Shown here piece after piece: positions 33,072-44,383 of a DNA stretch of 64,000 nucleotides. The DNA is from Bipolaris cookei (taxonomy: Eukaryota > Ascomycota > Dothideomycetes > Pleosporales > Pleosporaceae). Within the stretch, counting starts at the first letter, position 1; each line of letters starts with the position of its first letter. Position numbers and translations under genes: made by a program. The notes under the pieces are model-generated. The model worked only from the letters and a program-made list of their open reading frames with translations, was not told where the DNA came from and ran no database searches. The stretch lies in NCBI GenBank assembly GCA_002286855.1, contig NRSV01000081.1:57655-121654 (forward strand), in the 5' to 3' direction.

Positions 33072-33834
33072 ATGGTGAGTTCAACGACGACTTCAGCATC
33101 TGCCGCCCTAATATAGTCAAGGCACCCAAGATTCAGCCCAACCCACAGAAAGCAGCTTCCATCCTGGCATGGTTTCACAAGACAGCACAGGCGCACAGTA
33201 TCAAAGACCTTGAGAAGACGCTGCCTCAAGTATCTTCCATCAATGGCATGCAGGTTAAAGACTATCTGCAGGCACTTTCGGATGACAACAAAATCCGCGT
33301 CGAGAAGATTGGCAGTGGCAACTGGTACTGGAGTTTCCCGGCCGACGAGAAAAAGGCAAAGAATGCCATTCTCAAAAGGGCTCAAGAAGAGTATGACAAG
33401 GCCAGCGCTGCTGTGGCTGAGCTACAGGCAAGAGTAGAAGGTGCAGAAGCAGCTCGCGCAGAAGACGAAGACATGCTTATGGAGCCTGGTCAGTGCAAAC
33501 GCGTCCGCCAGGCACCTTTTACTGACGGCCACCAGGTGGCGATCGCAAAACTCTCATCGCAAAGCACGCCGACATGGTGAAGGAGCTGGAACAACTTCGC
33601 ACAGACTTAGCTGCGTATAGCGAGCAGGACCCTGTTGAGCTGGAGAAGAAAGAGAGTGAAACACACAAGGCTTGCCTCGATACTGACAAGTACACTGATC
33701 ACATCTTGGCCATGCAGGGATGGTTCAAGACCAACACAGGCGGCGGTGAAGGAGGAGAGGAATTTCTTAATTTGCTAAAGATGCTGTATGGTGATGAGTA
33801 CGACAATGAGGAGCAAGGCTTACGTGAGCTTTGA
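33072..33834 (+). CDS. MND1: meiotic nuclear division protein 1
   Basis: Partner of Hop2; the heterodimer stimulates Dmc1/Rad51 strand invasion in meiosis (nucleus). Three exons: 33072-33074 (ATG only), 33122-33488 and 33536-33834, two 47-bp introns. The splice gives MAPKIQPNPQKAASILAWFH, the standard fungal MND1 start. A winged-helix N-terminal domain follows (SIKDLEKTLPQVSSINGMQV, KDYLQALSDDNKIRVEKIGS, NWYWSFPADEKK). Then come long coiled-coil helices (KRAQEEYDKASAAVAELQAR) and the C-terminal LLKMLYGDEYDNEEQGLREL. 222 residues, as in the family. An ATG-only first exon makes it easy to miss. Confidence 0.9.
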
Positions 33835-34252
33835 TGACCTAGGGAAGGTTGTGGAATTCATGGCCGTGTCAGATACATATATACCAGACAGTTACCAGTC
33901 GCTGTAGTTACCATGATCAGGGTATACTGTGTAAATATCGTTTTAGGGTGCATTGTGCAGGTCAGGTCAGGGTAGTTCCACATCATGTCGACTCATTCAG
34001 TGCGCCACAGTCGAGAGATTGCTTGAGTCATGTTGGTGGCGCATGGGCCACTGTTTAGCTGTCATTCGCTTGCAAGAGCGTCATTGTAATACCTTCAGTC
34101 CAAGAACACGAAACGCCCTGCTGTGAATAAGAGGCCTCGCCGGCCTGCCCTGTACCCATCGATTTGTCGCTGCTCTTCAACACTCTACTACTACCTTATA
34201 AATCGAGACTCTTCCAAAGACGCACCTCCCACGGCTCCCACTATACCCCGCC
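33835..34252. other. intergenic region
   Basis: 418 bp between MND1 and HEL2, both on the plus strand; holds MND1 3' and HEL2 5' sequences. Nothing else recognised. Confidence 0.3.
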
Positions 34253-36721
34253 ATGGCTTCAACGAGTGCCCAAGAAACCTCCCAAGTTCCTGCAAGCGCA
34301 CAACGTCGCGGTGGCAGAGGGCGCGGACGCGCAAGAGGTGCACATGGTGGATCTGAAGAGAGACAGGAGAATTTTGAGATAAGAGGGCGCGGACGGGGTG
34401 GTAACCAAGGGCGAGGGCGAGGTCGAGGCAACAGGGACGGCCCTGGTGGTCGCGGCGCATCTGCACAAGACAAGGGCAAAGCACCAGCAGTAGAAACACC
34501 AGAAAACGGTCCTGCGCTCAGCAAGCCTGCACCGGCACCGGCCCCGGCCCCGGCCCTCACAAAGTCAAACGACGAAGATGCAGATGGCGAGGTGTGCTTT
34601 ATCTGCGCATCGCCCGTCCAGCACTTGGCCATTGCTCCTTGCAACCACCGGACATGTCACATTTGCTCAATCCGCATGCGAGCGCTATACAAGACAAAAG
34701 CTTGCGCCCACTGCAGGACCGAATCTGACCATGTCATCCTTAGTGACGACGCTGAAAAGACGTATGAAGATTTTTCAAAGGCTGACTTTTTCAAGTCGGA
34801 TGATACCCTAGGCATACACTTCGAGAATGCGGCAGTCTTTGAGGACACGCGATTGTTGCTGCAGTACAACTGCCCGGATAGCGAGTGCGACGTGGCCTGC
34901 CTCGGATGGCCTGATCTGCACCGTCATGTCAAGACGGCTCATGCCAAGATGATGTGGTATGTACTAGATGCGTAGTCTTCACTTTTTACGACCATGCTTG
35001 GACTAACATGACGTAGCGACCTGTGTACACGGAATAAAAAGGTGTTTACGCATGAACACGAGCTCTTCACCCCGCAAGACTTGAAAAAGCACCAAAAGTT
35101 TGGCGATGACAATCCCGGCGCAATCGACCAGAGTGGCTTCAAGGGCCATCCCGAGTGCGGCTTCTGTAGACAGCGCTTCTATGGAGATGATGAGCTGTAC
35201 GCACATTGCAGAGACAAGCACGAGCGCTGCCACATTTGTGATCGACGCGAAGGAGGCAGCAGGAAACAGCAATACTATGTCAACTACGATTCTCTCGAGA
35301 TGCACTTTCGGAAAGACCACTTTTTATGTCCAGACCGCGAGTGCTTGGATAAGAAGTTTGTCGTATTTGATTCGGAGATGGATCTTAAGGCACATCAGCT
35401 CGAGGTGCATCCCAACGGCCTATCCAAGGATGCATTGCGAGATGCGCGGAGGGTGGATATGTCTGGGTTCCAGTTTCGAGCACCGCATGAGCAAAGTGCA
35501 GGCAACAGCAGACAAGATGAGCGAAGGCGCGAAGGAGGCAGAGGACGTGGTAGGGGACGAGATCCGAATGCAGAGCCAGTTCCTGCCTCTTCTGCGCAGC
35601 CTCTAAGCAGAGCCGAACTCGCCTACCAGCGACAGATGGAAGCGCAGAATGCCCATTCGATTACTGGAAGAGCTTTTGGTGGTCAACTCTCGACTCCCAC
35701 TCCTGGTGAGGCGTTTGCGGCCAGACCACCCCCAAGCGCTTCTGGGCCCGCCGTAGTGACAGCTTCGCGTCCAACCCCGGGAACTACCAGCAACATTACA
35801 AACGGCATGAGCCAACTCAACATCGACCTGCAATCAGTCAGTTCCGTTCCACAAACCCCACAAGAGCAAGCCCGGTTGCTGCGTCACAATGCGGTCACTG
35901 AACGAGCTGCGAATATGCTCGGACACAACGAAATCAAGCTGCAAGAGTTCAGAGCAGCGGTATCAGCTTACCGCAATTCAAAAACATCGGCAGCACAGCT
36001 TATTGAGGGCTTCTTTGGGCTGTTCGATGCCGATTCAAAAGAAATCGGAAAGCTGGTCAAAGAGCTAGCCGACATCTTCGAGATTGCAACGAAGCGAGAG
36101 GGGTTACTCAAGGCTTGGAATGACTGGAAGGCCATTAATGAGGACTATCCTTCGTTGCCTGGCTCTGCTACTGAACATGCTTTGAGTGGCGGGTCGGCGG
36201 CACGAGGAGGGTCGCGTGTGCTGAAATTGAAGAGCTCAACAGCGCAGTCATCGCGCTCAACAGCCAACCAGCAAGCTAGCTGGTCCTCTGCATCCTCAAG
36301 CAATCCTTTTCCTGCGTTGCCCACCCCTGCAAGTCGCATCGGTGCCAAGCCTGGACAAACGCCATGGGCATCGTCTTCGACTGCTGCAGGTAGCGCCCGT
36401 CCCTCGCCTTCATCTACGCCCTATCGCGGCGCAGCACCATCATCATCATTACCAAACATGACCAAGAAGGCCAGCCTGGCAGATGCATTCCCGGCGCTTC
36501 CAGCAGCGGCCAAACCTACGAGTACCATCTTTAGCCCAGGATACACTGGCAACGGGCTACGGCGAGACAATAGTGGGCGCAACACTCCAGTGGTGAATGC
36601 TTGGGGATCAGGGTCAGGTGCGAACAGTGGAACGACAACACCAGCAGTTGAGGATGCCAGCGCAGCTGGAAAGAAGAAAGGCAATAAAGGTAAGAAACAG
36701 ACGCTGTTCCAATGGGGCTAG
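34253..36721 (+). CDS. HEL2: RING E3 ubiquitin ligase of ribosome quality control (ZNF598/Hel2)
   Basis: 802 residues from two exons, 34253-34956 and 35017-36721 (60-bp intron, GTATGT..CGTAG). Recognises collided ribosomes and ubiquitinates 40S proteins, starting no-go and ribosome-associated quality control. The N-terminus is Arg/Gly-rich (RRGGRGRGRARGAHGG) and likely RNA-binding. A RING finger at about 115-156 (CFICASPVQHLAIAPCNHRT, then CHICSIRMRALYKTKACAHC) is followed by a C2H2-rich block: CPDSECDVACLGWPDLHRHV; CDLCTRNKKVFTHEHELF; CGFCRQRFYGDDELYAHCRD; CHICDRREGG; and YDSLEMHFRKDHFLCPDREC, then a last one around DSEMDLKAHQLEVHP. The C-terminus is low complexity with a terminal K-rich NKGKKQTLFQW motif typical of Hel2. 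Confidence 0.93.
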
Positions 36722-37213
36722 AGGGTTAGTGGCCAAAAGTGGGGGCCATGGTCATGCGGGGACGCTCGGTACATGAATATTAGAGGAAACACATAAGGGA
36801 TGGTGCGCATACAAGTGCCGTAGCCATGGTAGCATGCAAGAAAAGCAATCACGAAGAAAAAGAAAAAGCAGCGGTGATGACGGCATGGAGCAGTGTCTAG
36901 AGGATGATGTGTGCACGCTTGCCAGCAGCGGTGACAGAGGCTGCGGGTGATATTGAGAGAAGATTATGAAGAAGAGTGTGGAGAGGAATGTGATGACTAT
37001 AGCTCGGCGTCCAAGACAATGCAGACAGACGCGAGCAAGGACTCGTATTTACAGGGAACAAGCACATGGACCAAGCAACCTTGGATGACCCAATGGGCCT
37101 CGTTACTTGCACGATTTTGTTTTCGCAGACGCGCCCCTTTGGGCAAGGAAAACGTGTTTTTTTCTGCGCGTGATTAGAGTTACTTCGAAAATGGAGTAGG
37201 TGTAATGATAGCA

Positions 37214-37270
37214 AGCAGTAGCAGTAGCAGTAGCAGTAGTAGCAGTAGCAGCAGCAACAGCAGTAGTAGT
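37214..37270. repeat. (AGC/AGT)n trinucleotide repeat
   Basis: About 57 bp of AGT and AGC triplets, mostly perfect. Non-coding and likely length-polymorphic. Confidence 0.85.
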
Positions 37271-37680
37271 CTGAAGTAGATGGTTGAGATTTAAGCTATT
37301 TTTAGCGTGCATCATGTGTTGACGACATTTGTAGATGGAGCCGAGTCATACGCTGCGGAGAAATACTTTTCAAATACATATACCAAGTACTTGAATAGTA
37401 CCATGCACATGGTGGTACTTGAACGTGATTTGGAAGGGTGTTGAGGAAAGAATGTCGGTATGCAGCAAGGAGCTTTGGCTAGTCCGAGCAATACATAGGT
37501 TTGTGATGGGCATAGATGATGCAGGCGCGGGCGCAAGGGCAAGGGCAAGGGCGTAGCCAAAGTATGGTGTGGTGGTTGATGCGGTGGATACGCCGCACCT
37601 GGACCATGGTTCATGTGGTGACGAGCATGGACATGAGTCATGTATTACGGACAAGTCAACGCTTGGTTGGAGCCGCTTGC

Positions 37681-37687
37681 TATAAAA
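37681..37687 (+). promoter_or_regulatory. possible velB TATA box
   Basis: TATAAAA sits 183 bp upstream of the velB ATG with a C/T-rich stretch downstream. Position fits a fungal core promoter. No expression evidence. Confidence 0.35.
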
Positions 37688-37869
37688 CAAAACCCCCGGA
37701 GCGGTGTCGCCCTTTTGTTCCCTCGATTCTGCCAACCAGCCAGCCAGCCAGCCATCCATTGATCCCAAAACCTGGACTTGACCATCCTCGGCATCCCCAG
37801 TGCAGTGCGGTCGTCGTCGTTTGAACCGCCAGCGCTTCCGCTTGCTTACTGCGCGCGACATCAGCTACC

Positions 37870-38934
37870 ATGGCCGCCAGCATGGCTCACTATCAAGGCC
37901 ACCTCAGCAACCGCATCACGACTGGACGCGCCGAGACGGTTGGCCAACCACAGTACCCACCTCGGCGAGCAGAGCGCAAGTACAAACTCGAGGTCGAGCA
38001 GCAACCCATCCGAGCGCGCATGTGTGGTTTTGGCGACAAGGACCGGCGGCCCATTACCCCTCCGCCGTGCATCCGGCTTGTGGTGCTGGACGAGATGGAT
38101 CGCGAGCTCGACTTCAACGAGATCGACAGCACCTACTTTGTCCTCATGGTGGACCTGTGGAACGAGTCGGGCCAGTCGGCCGTCAACCTGGTGCGGCATA
38201 GCAGCGCCGCGCCCACCGTGTCCATCAGCAGCAGCACAACGACATCGTACCCGCCACCGCCAGAGCGCAGCCACTATGTGGCCACGACCATTCCGGGCTA
38301 CGATGCACACTCACAGGCCTACCGCCACCAGCACCAGCACCAACACATGCAGCCACAGCCCATGGCCCCGGCAGGCTACGGCCCCGGCGCCCACACGGGC
38401 GTGTCGGTGCCTGTGCCGCCCTACTATCCGCCCACCCCCCAGCCTCCCACGCCCACCTACCAGCAGTACCCCGCCCCCGCCCCCGCCGCCCCTTATGGCC
38501 AAGCCCCCGCCCCGTCCGCCATGATCCCCGCCACCCCCATGAGCTCCAACCACACGCGCAACCTCATTGGCATGAACGCCGTCAACGCCTGTCGCCTCAA
38601 CGACACCAAGAACAAGCCGGGCTTCTGGTTTGTCCTGCAGGACCTCAGCGTCCGCACAGAGGGCACCTTTCGCCTTAAGCTTTTCCTCTTCGACATTGGC
38701 GCCGGCGACGGCACAAACGCCACCGTCGCCACCGACGGCCCCACGCGCGGCAAGGGCAAGTGCCTCGCCGTCAACTTCTCCGATCCCTTTACCGTCTACT
38801 CAGCAAAGAAGTTCCCTGGCGTCATTGAGAGCACGCCGCTGAGCAAATGCTTTGCCCAGCAGGGCATCAAGATTCCCATTCGCAAAGATGGCCCCAAGCT
38901 CCCTAATCAAGCAGAGTATGATGCTGATGATTGA
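37870..38934 (+). CDS. velB: velvet complex subunit B
   Basis: 354-residue velvet-family regulator. VelB pairs with VeA (and LaeA) or VosA to control asexual/sexual development, spore maturation and secondary metabolism; it acts in the nucleus. The velvet domain is split. Part one: KYKLEVEQQPIRARMCGFGD, KDRRPITPPPCIRLVVLD and FVLMVDLWN. Next is a low-complexity insert of about 120 residues rich in Pro, His, Gln and Tyr (HQHQHQHMQPQP, then PVPPYYPPTPQPPTPTYQQY). Part two: RNLIGMNAVNACRLNDTKNK, PGFWFVLQDLSVRTEGTFRL, then FSDPFTVYSAKKFPGVIEST. The split by a P/Q-rich loop is the standard feature of VelB. Single exon, ATG 37870; a second ATG at 37882 is possible. Confidence 0.94.
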   Translation: MAASMAHYQGHLSNRITTGRAETVGQPQYPPRRAERKYKLEVEQQPIRARMCGFGDKDRRPITPPPCIRLVVLDEMDRELDFNEIDSTYFVLMVDLWNESGQSAVNLVRHSSAAPTVSISSSTTTSYPPPPERSHYVATTIPGYDAHSQAYRHQHQHQHMQPQPMAPAGYGPGAHTGVSVPVPPYYPPTPQPPTPTYQQYPAPAPAAPYGQAPAPSAMIPATPMSSNHTRNLIGMNAVNACRLNDTKNKPGFWFVLQDLSVRTEGTFRLKLFLFDIGAGDGTNATVATDGPTRGKGKCLAVNFSDPFTVYSAKKFPGVIESTPLSKCFAQQGIKIPIRKDGPKLPNQAEYDADD

Positions 38935-39462
38935 TCCTGTAATTACTAGTATGTTTGCGCTACGAATAAACAAAATTTCTTTTCGTCTAAAATAGACTTG
39001 ATATACTTTAAAATACTAAAAGACTGTGATTGAAAAGTACATGGCTTATCATAGACTTACTGTCACGGTAGGACTCGCGGGCAGGAAAGGGTTGAATACA
39101 GTCTGGTATCTATTGCTACAGACTTCTCAGACAATACTCTTACTACAGCTAGTAGAGGATTGTTCGACAGGACGTAGCTCAAGGTGCTACAAGAGATGGG
39201 TTGTGGAGTTTCATCGCAGAGTCTGCGCACGGGCTCGCAGCATAATCAGCCAATCAGGAGACACGTGTGCCGGCCTTCAGCCAGCGCCGTGATACTTACT
39301 ATTACGAGGTGATTATAATATACCTCTTCTATGAGCATGCTCCAAATGCTTGTGATAACTCTAGTACTCTTAGGCAAGAATTTCCCATCCTAGCAGCATC
39401 GGATAAACTAGCATCAGGAAGTCCGAGGAAGAGATCGCGCAGCGCGACAGGAGGCATTCGCA
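38935..39462. other. velB 3' flank and Helitron edge
   Basis: 528 bp, AT-rich to about 39060 then mixed. The left end of the Helitron must lie here or within its ORF start; no certain TC..CTRR terminus could be placed. A TCACGGTAGG sequence at 39062 is one weak candidate. Confidence 0.3.
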
Positions 39463-41562
39463 GTGGCAAACCCCTTTCTTGACATGATCACTGACGATTG
39501 GCGCGACAGCCCAGCTTTGACGGATCGCGACTATATGTTGTTGAAGGACTTTTACGAAAAGCTTGATAAAGAAAAGATGGAGTTGTGTTCTCGCTGTGAG
39601 GAGAAATGGTTCCGTATGGGGCTCAATGAAGACAAGGCTTGCAATGGCTGTCAGCGAGTTGACAAGGATTTTGATGAAGACATGCCATTTCTGTACAACA
39701 ATGCCAACGAGATGGATCCAGGTCCTGTCCCCGATGGGCTGGAGCCGCTTACGCAGATTGAGGAGATGCTCATTGCTCGGGTCCATTACTTTGTAGAAGT
39801 ACGCCAGGGCCGCGGTGTAAAGTATAAGTATAAAGGACACGTTGTTAGCTTTCTCCCCAATACGCCAAAGGTGTACAACCGCCTCCCATTGTTGCCAGAA
39901 GACCTTGACGTTATCATTGTGCGACCGTCAAACTGGAACAAAGATCCTCGCATGCGACAACAATTCCGGGCGGACACTCGGGTTCGCAAGCCAGTCGTTA
40001 GAGCTTGGTTAAAGCACCTACGTGCGAACCATCCAGGATACAAAGATATTGAGCTCGCTCATGATACTCTTGACGCTCTTGGAGACGACTTCTTTGCTGA
40101 TGATGAACTCATTGTTCATGAGATTGGAGCTGAGGAGGTCATCAATGCAGCTGCCATTGCGGCTAATGAGATTGAAGAGGATCCCGAGGTTGGTGCTGTG
40201 CCAGATTTGAATGTTCAGGAGCGTGAAGTTGATGCCATCAATAATCAACTGCATTCTTAAGGGGCTAGCTGACTTATCGGTCTTCAGCCACGCCGCCTTC
40301 CATCCATGAGTCTGCTGACGCCCGAATTGATCCCGATATCAGAGTATCAGCGTACGCAGGCAGTCCTCAGTCTTGCCTTTCCCGGGCTGTATCCAAATGG
40401 GCGAGCCGAGTACATTATGCCTCGACAGCGTGACGTCACGTATACCGATTACGTTCGCCATATGCTGCTACACAAGGACGTGCGGTTTGCTCAGCACCCA
40501 AGGTTTCGTTACGTTGCATTCAACACCATCATGCGCCATCAGATCAACGACAAAGCTGGATTCTTTGCGAAGAAGCTTGACCCGCCGAATAAAGACCTTA
40601 CATTGGAAGACCTCCGCGGCGTATTCAATGATGATACGGATGAATCGCGTCAGATTCTCAACCGCGTTACTCGGTTTGCAGCCTCTCTGCGTGGTACGCG
40701 CCTATACTGGTCTGGGAGGATGAAAATGGTTGAAGCCATGGTGCGCATGCTCAAATGCCCCAGTCTGTTCCTTAGCCTCAGTGCTGCCGATCTCCATTGG
40801 GATAGTCTTATGCAGCACCTGCCGCGGTACGATGAGTGGAAAGCAGCATCGAGCGATGTGCGAGTCTGGATTGCGGGAGAAAACTTGGGCGATAACCCGC
40901 ATATTGTAGCGTACCATTTCTACCGTCGGCTCCAAGTTTTCCACGAAGAGGTACCACGCGGCAAGTTCAACATTGAAGACTATTGGAACCGGTTCGAGTG
41001 GCAAGGCCGTGGCAGCACTCACAACCATGGGCTTTGTTGGTCAGGTGGCGTCCCAGAGTCTCAAGAGCTTGACATTAGCGATGCCGCACGGAGGGCTTTT
41101 GCTGCATTTTGGGGAATATAAATTACTGCTTTTAACCCAGAGCCAGACACGGGTGCTCGACCGGCGACCGAGGACTCGACTATCCAGATACCAGGCGTCG
41201 AGTTGGAAAACACTGGGCTGACACTGTCGTCGACCATCAACCGCGTCCAAAGCCATGTCTACACCAAGGTGTACTGTCTCCGCAAGAACAAGGCAACCAA
41301 CCAGGATGAATGTCGGTTTCTACTGCCCGACGAGTGCCGTGATGAAGCCAAGGTTGATAGGCACCCGTCGCGTTCGTATATGCAGTTTTTCCCTATGCGA
41401 AACGACGGATATATTAACAAGTACAACCGTCTGACCTCTATAGCGTGGCAAGCCAACATCAACATCGCGCCCTGCACCAGCATGGCGGTTGTTATTGAAT
41501 ACATTGTCAAGTATGTCGTAAAATGGGAAAAGGCGACGACGTCGTATCGCGAAATGGCATAA
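39463..41562 (+). pseudogene. Helitron replicase part (Rep/HUH domain), broken
   Basis: Three open pieces separated by stops at 40258, 41119 and 41560. The first has paired cysteines CSRCEEKWF and CNGC, a Helitron N-terminal zinc region. The second contains WQGRGSTHNHGLCWSGG, whose His-x-His at 41020-41028 is the HUH metal-binding motif of rolling-circle nickases. The third ends with VIEYIVKYVVKWEKATTSYR, where the spaced tyrosines (Y..KY) are the expected catalytic pair. Catalytic motifs are therefore retained although the frame is broken. Confidence 0.82.
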
Positions 41563-42426
41563 ATAATTTATCTTAGCCGTCAACGATGCTCGGCCATATC
41601 AGAGTATGATCACCAAGTTGATGAACAGGCTTATTGGCGAACGGGATTACTCTGCGCAAGAGGTGTGCCATATGCTGCTCAAATTGAGCCTCTCCCAAGG
41701 TTCGCGACAATTCATCACGGTAGATCTTTGCTACCCTGACTAGCATGCTTGTTATTACTGGGTTGAGGGAGGAGAGGCTTGCTGGGGTTTTTCCGTCTTG
41801 GAGCACTACCAGCAGCGACCAGCATATCTCGAAGACGTGAGCTACTTTACTTTCCTTTGCTCGCATGCGCATCGTGCGCCGTACAACGTCCGCAGCCTAG
41901 CAAAAAATCCGCATTATCAACTATTTTCCGCGGTATGCCAGGGAGGACGTTGAAGATTACGGCCAGGCAAAGTTCATGCTCCATCATCCGTTTCGAACGC
42001 TCCAAGAACTCTTCTTCCCCCCAACTATCTATGATGAGCCATGCGACACATATTTGGAGGCGTATGAAATGTGTCGAAGGCGTTGCAGTCACCCGCACGA
42101 TGGGCTCGACGACCCGCTTCCTAATCCAGAGCCGTCTATCCACGAGGACACTCAAGAAGATCCCGATGAAGGAGCGTTGAACAACATGGATGCTGAGTGG
42201 GGTGAACTCACCCGGCAACTCCCAGATCGCAACGACAATAATATCGACTCATGGGATCTGCTTTGACGCCGCGCAGAGGATAATATTGACTGGAGCGACC
42301 GTGTGGGTAGCCATCCCGACCTTCAGGCCTACTGGTGGAAGATAAAAAAGCGGATTATCCAGTGGGTACACATGAAATTGGTTCCGTTACTTCGTACGAG
42401 CAGCTCGAGGTCAAGCAAAATTTGCT

Positions 42427-43983
42427 TTGGGACACCTTTGTCGACCACTTAAGGGTGTATTCAACAAGCGTTTACGGAGGCAGTTGTTCCTCCACGTTGA
42501 CGGCAAAGCGGATACCGGAAAGACCACTGTCATCATGCCCATGTGTGCCGAGGTTGAACGCATCTCTGGCGACCTTGGCATGGGCTCCGTTGTTGTTCAG
42601 GCAGCTCCTACAGGGGTTGCTGCTTACAATTTTGGTGGTAGCACTTTGCATTCGCTTCTTCGACTGCCAGTAAATGACAAAGTATACCAACCACTGCCGC
42701 CTGGTAACCTTCGTACATTGCAAGGAAAGTTTCACTCTCTCCAATATCTCATTATCGATGAAAAGTCCATGGTGTCGCTGCGCCAGTTGACGTGGATCTC
42801 GAAACGCCTAGGTGAAATCTTTCCCGAGAATAGAGACGAGTCCTCTGGCGGCGTCAATGTCATTATTGTCGGCGACTACTTCCAGCTTCCTCCTGTGGCG
42901 GAAAAGGCCCTCTACAACACCGCACTCACGTCGAATGCAGATCAGCTCTTGGCCCAGCAATTGTACCGGTTATTCGATCGAACCATCACACTCGATGTGG
43001 TGAAGCTGCAGCAAGGCGACGACGCCGAGTCACAGGGCTTTCATCGGGCTCTTGATAATCTTCGAGTTAACAAGGCGACAATGAGGGATTGGACGTTACT
43101 CACGACACGCGTTCAGTCCAAGTTGAGCCGTGAAGAAGTCTCGTCGTTTGAAGATGCTATCCGGATCTATGCCCTCAAGGATGATGCCAAGGCCTTCAGC
43201 CACTATCGTCTGCGGCAGCTCAAACGCCCCGAGTTGCTCGTGGTAGCGACGCATATTGGTGGTTCAGCTGCAGAGTCTGCTAATACGGATGAAGCTGGGA
43301 ACCTCCACAAGGAAGTACCCATCTTGATCAATTACCGCATCATGCTCCGAGAAAACCTGTGGGTAGAACGCCAGCTGTTCAACGGATCCATGGGCACCGT
43401 TCGTGACATTATTTGGGAAGTAGGTTCCGACTACGTCAAGGATGCGTCATTTGCTCTTCTCGTCGGCTTTGACGAATATAATCAAGAATCCCCTTACCTC
43501 GTCAGAGATCCCGAAAGCGGACACTCTCTCGTGTCCATCTTTCGCGTAAAGCGCGACTGGGTTAAAGCAACTATCCGATGCGCGCGTACCCGGTTTCCTT
43601 TGACGATTGCGTACGCCATTACAATCCATAAGAGCCAGGGGATATCCGTTGATCGCGCAGTGTTGAATCCAGGCAAGAAGAAAGAATTTGCGCCAGGCCT
43701 TACCTATGTTACTATATCCCGCGTACAGAGTCTGCACGACATCATATTTGAAGAGCCATTCGACTTTGGTCGTCTCAAGTCAAAGAGAAGCGAGCTTCAT
43801 ATTATGCGAGCAACTGATGCTGCAAAGCGTTCTCAACAAGAGATAGCTGTTCCTGTAGACGACGAAGATAGCGATGCGGACTTGCCAACAGTGCCGGTGG
43901 TCCCCGCCGGTCCCGGGGCAGCTTCTTTCATGACGATTCCTATCCTGCACTCTGAGCCAGTCAGGCCATCCGACGAGCTATGA
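42427..43983 (+). pseudogene. Helitron PIF1-like helicase part
   Basis: Long open frame of 518 codons that is the helicase half of RepHel. Walker A: DGKADTGKTTVIMPMCAEVE; Walker B-like: YLIIDEKSMVSLRQL; then NVIIVGDYFQLPPV and the conserved C-terminal ITIHKSQGISVDRAVLNPG with YVTISRV. All PIF1 family motifs can be seen. It is classed as part of a dead element because it lacks the Rep half in frame, but the piece itself has no internal stop. Confidence 0.85.
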
Positions 43984-44383
43984 TCTAACGTGTTGGTACG
44001 ATCCAGCACTGGTATACCGAGCGATGAGTTACGTGCTGCTACCGACGCCGCCGTTGCACTATAGCAGTAGCTAGGGGTTCCTAGTATTGCTGGGCTTCAA
44101 CCAACTCACCTCAGTATCGAGAAGACCACTTCCATGCGTCTCCCAACAATACTCAAAACAAGTGGTTCGAGTGTGTCGGTGCAGAACGCGAATTTGATCA
44201 GATCCCTGCCAGGTATCGCGCTGGTCATGGCCTTAACGTATGTATCTGGTGCAACAACGGAGTTCCCGAAAATGACCATGCAAGGAAAGTATGGCGCCAG
44301 GATTTGGGTTAAGGACACGAGGTTTTCAAGCATATCAAGGGCGACGAGACGTATTGTCCGGATTGCGAGAGTCAGATTGGCAT

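Larger units (their letters stand above)
36722..37869. other. velB upstream region
   Basis: 1.15 kb between HEL2 and velB. Includes an AGC/AGT trinucleotide repeat (37214-37270), GGGCAA-like hexamers near 37535, and (CCAG)n tetranucleotide units at 37735-37756 in the probable 5' UTR. No gene supported. Long leaders with repeats are common for developmental regulators. Confidence 0.4.
39463..44383 (+). mobile_element. Helitron (rolling-circle transposon), inactive
   Basis: About 4.9 kb of broken RepHel sequence on the plus strand. Pieces in order: N-terminal zinc and DUF6570-like region (39463-40260); Helitron-like Rep domain (40306-41121 and 41203-41562); a frameshifted linker (41563-42426); PIF1-type helicase (42427-43983); and a C-terminal zinc-ribbon-like tail with VCIWCNNGVPENDHARKVW and DETYCPDCESQIGM, broken by one TAA (to 44383). 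Stops and frameshifts separate the pieces, so it cannot encode a full enzyme now. Termini not placed. Confidence 0.85.

Noticed and set aside
34177..34644. Antisense ORF with repeated GAGAGA residues
   Set aside because: Opposite strand of the Arg/Gly and Pro/Ala-rich HEL2 N-terminus; composition artefact.
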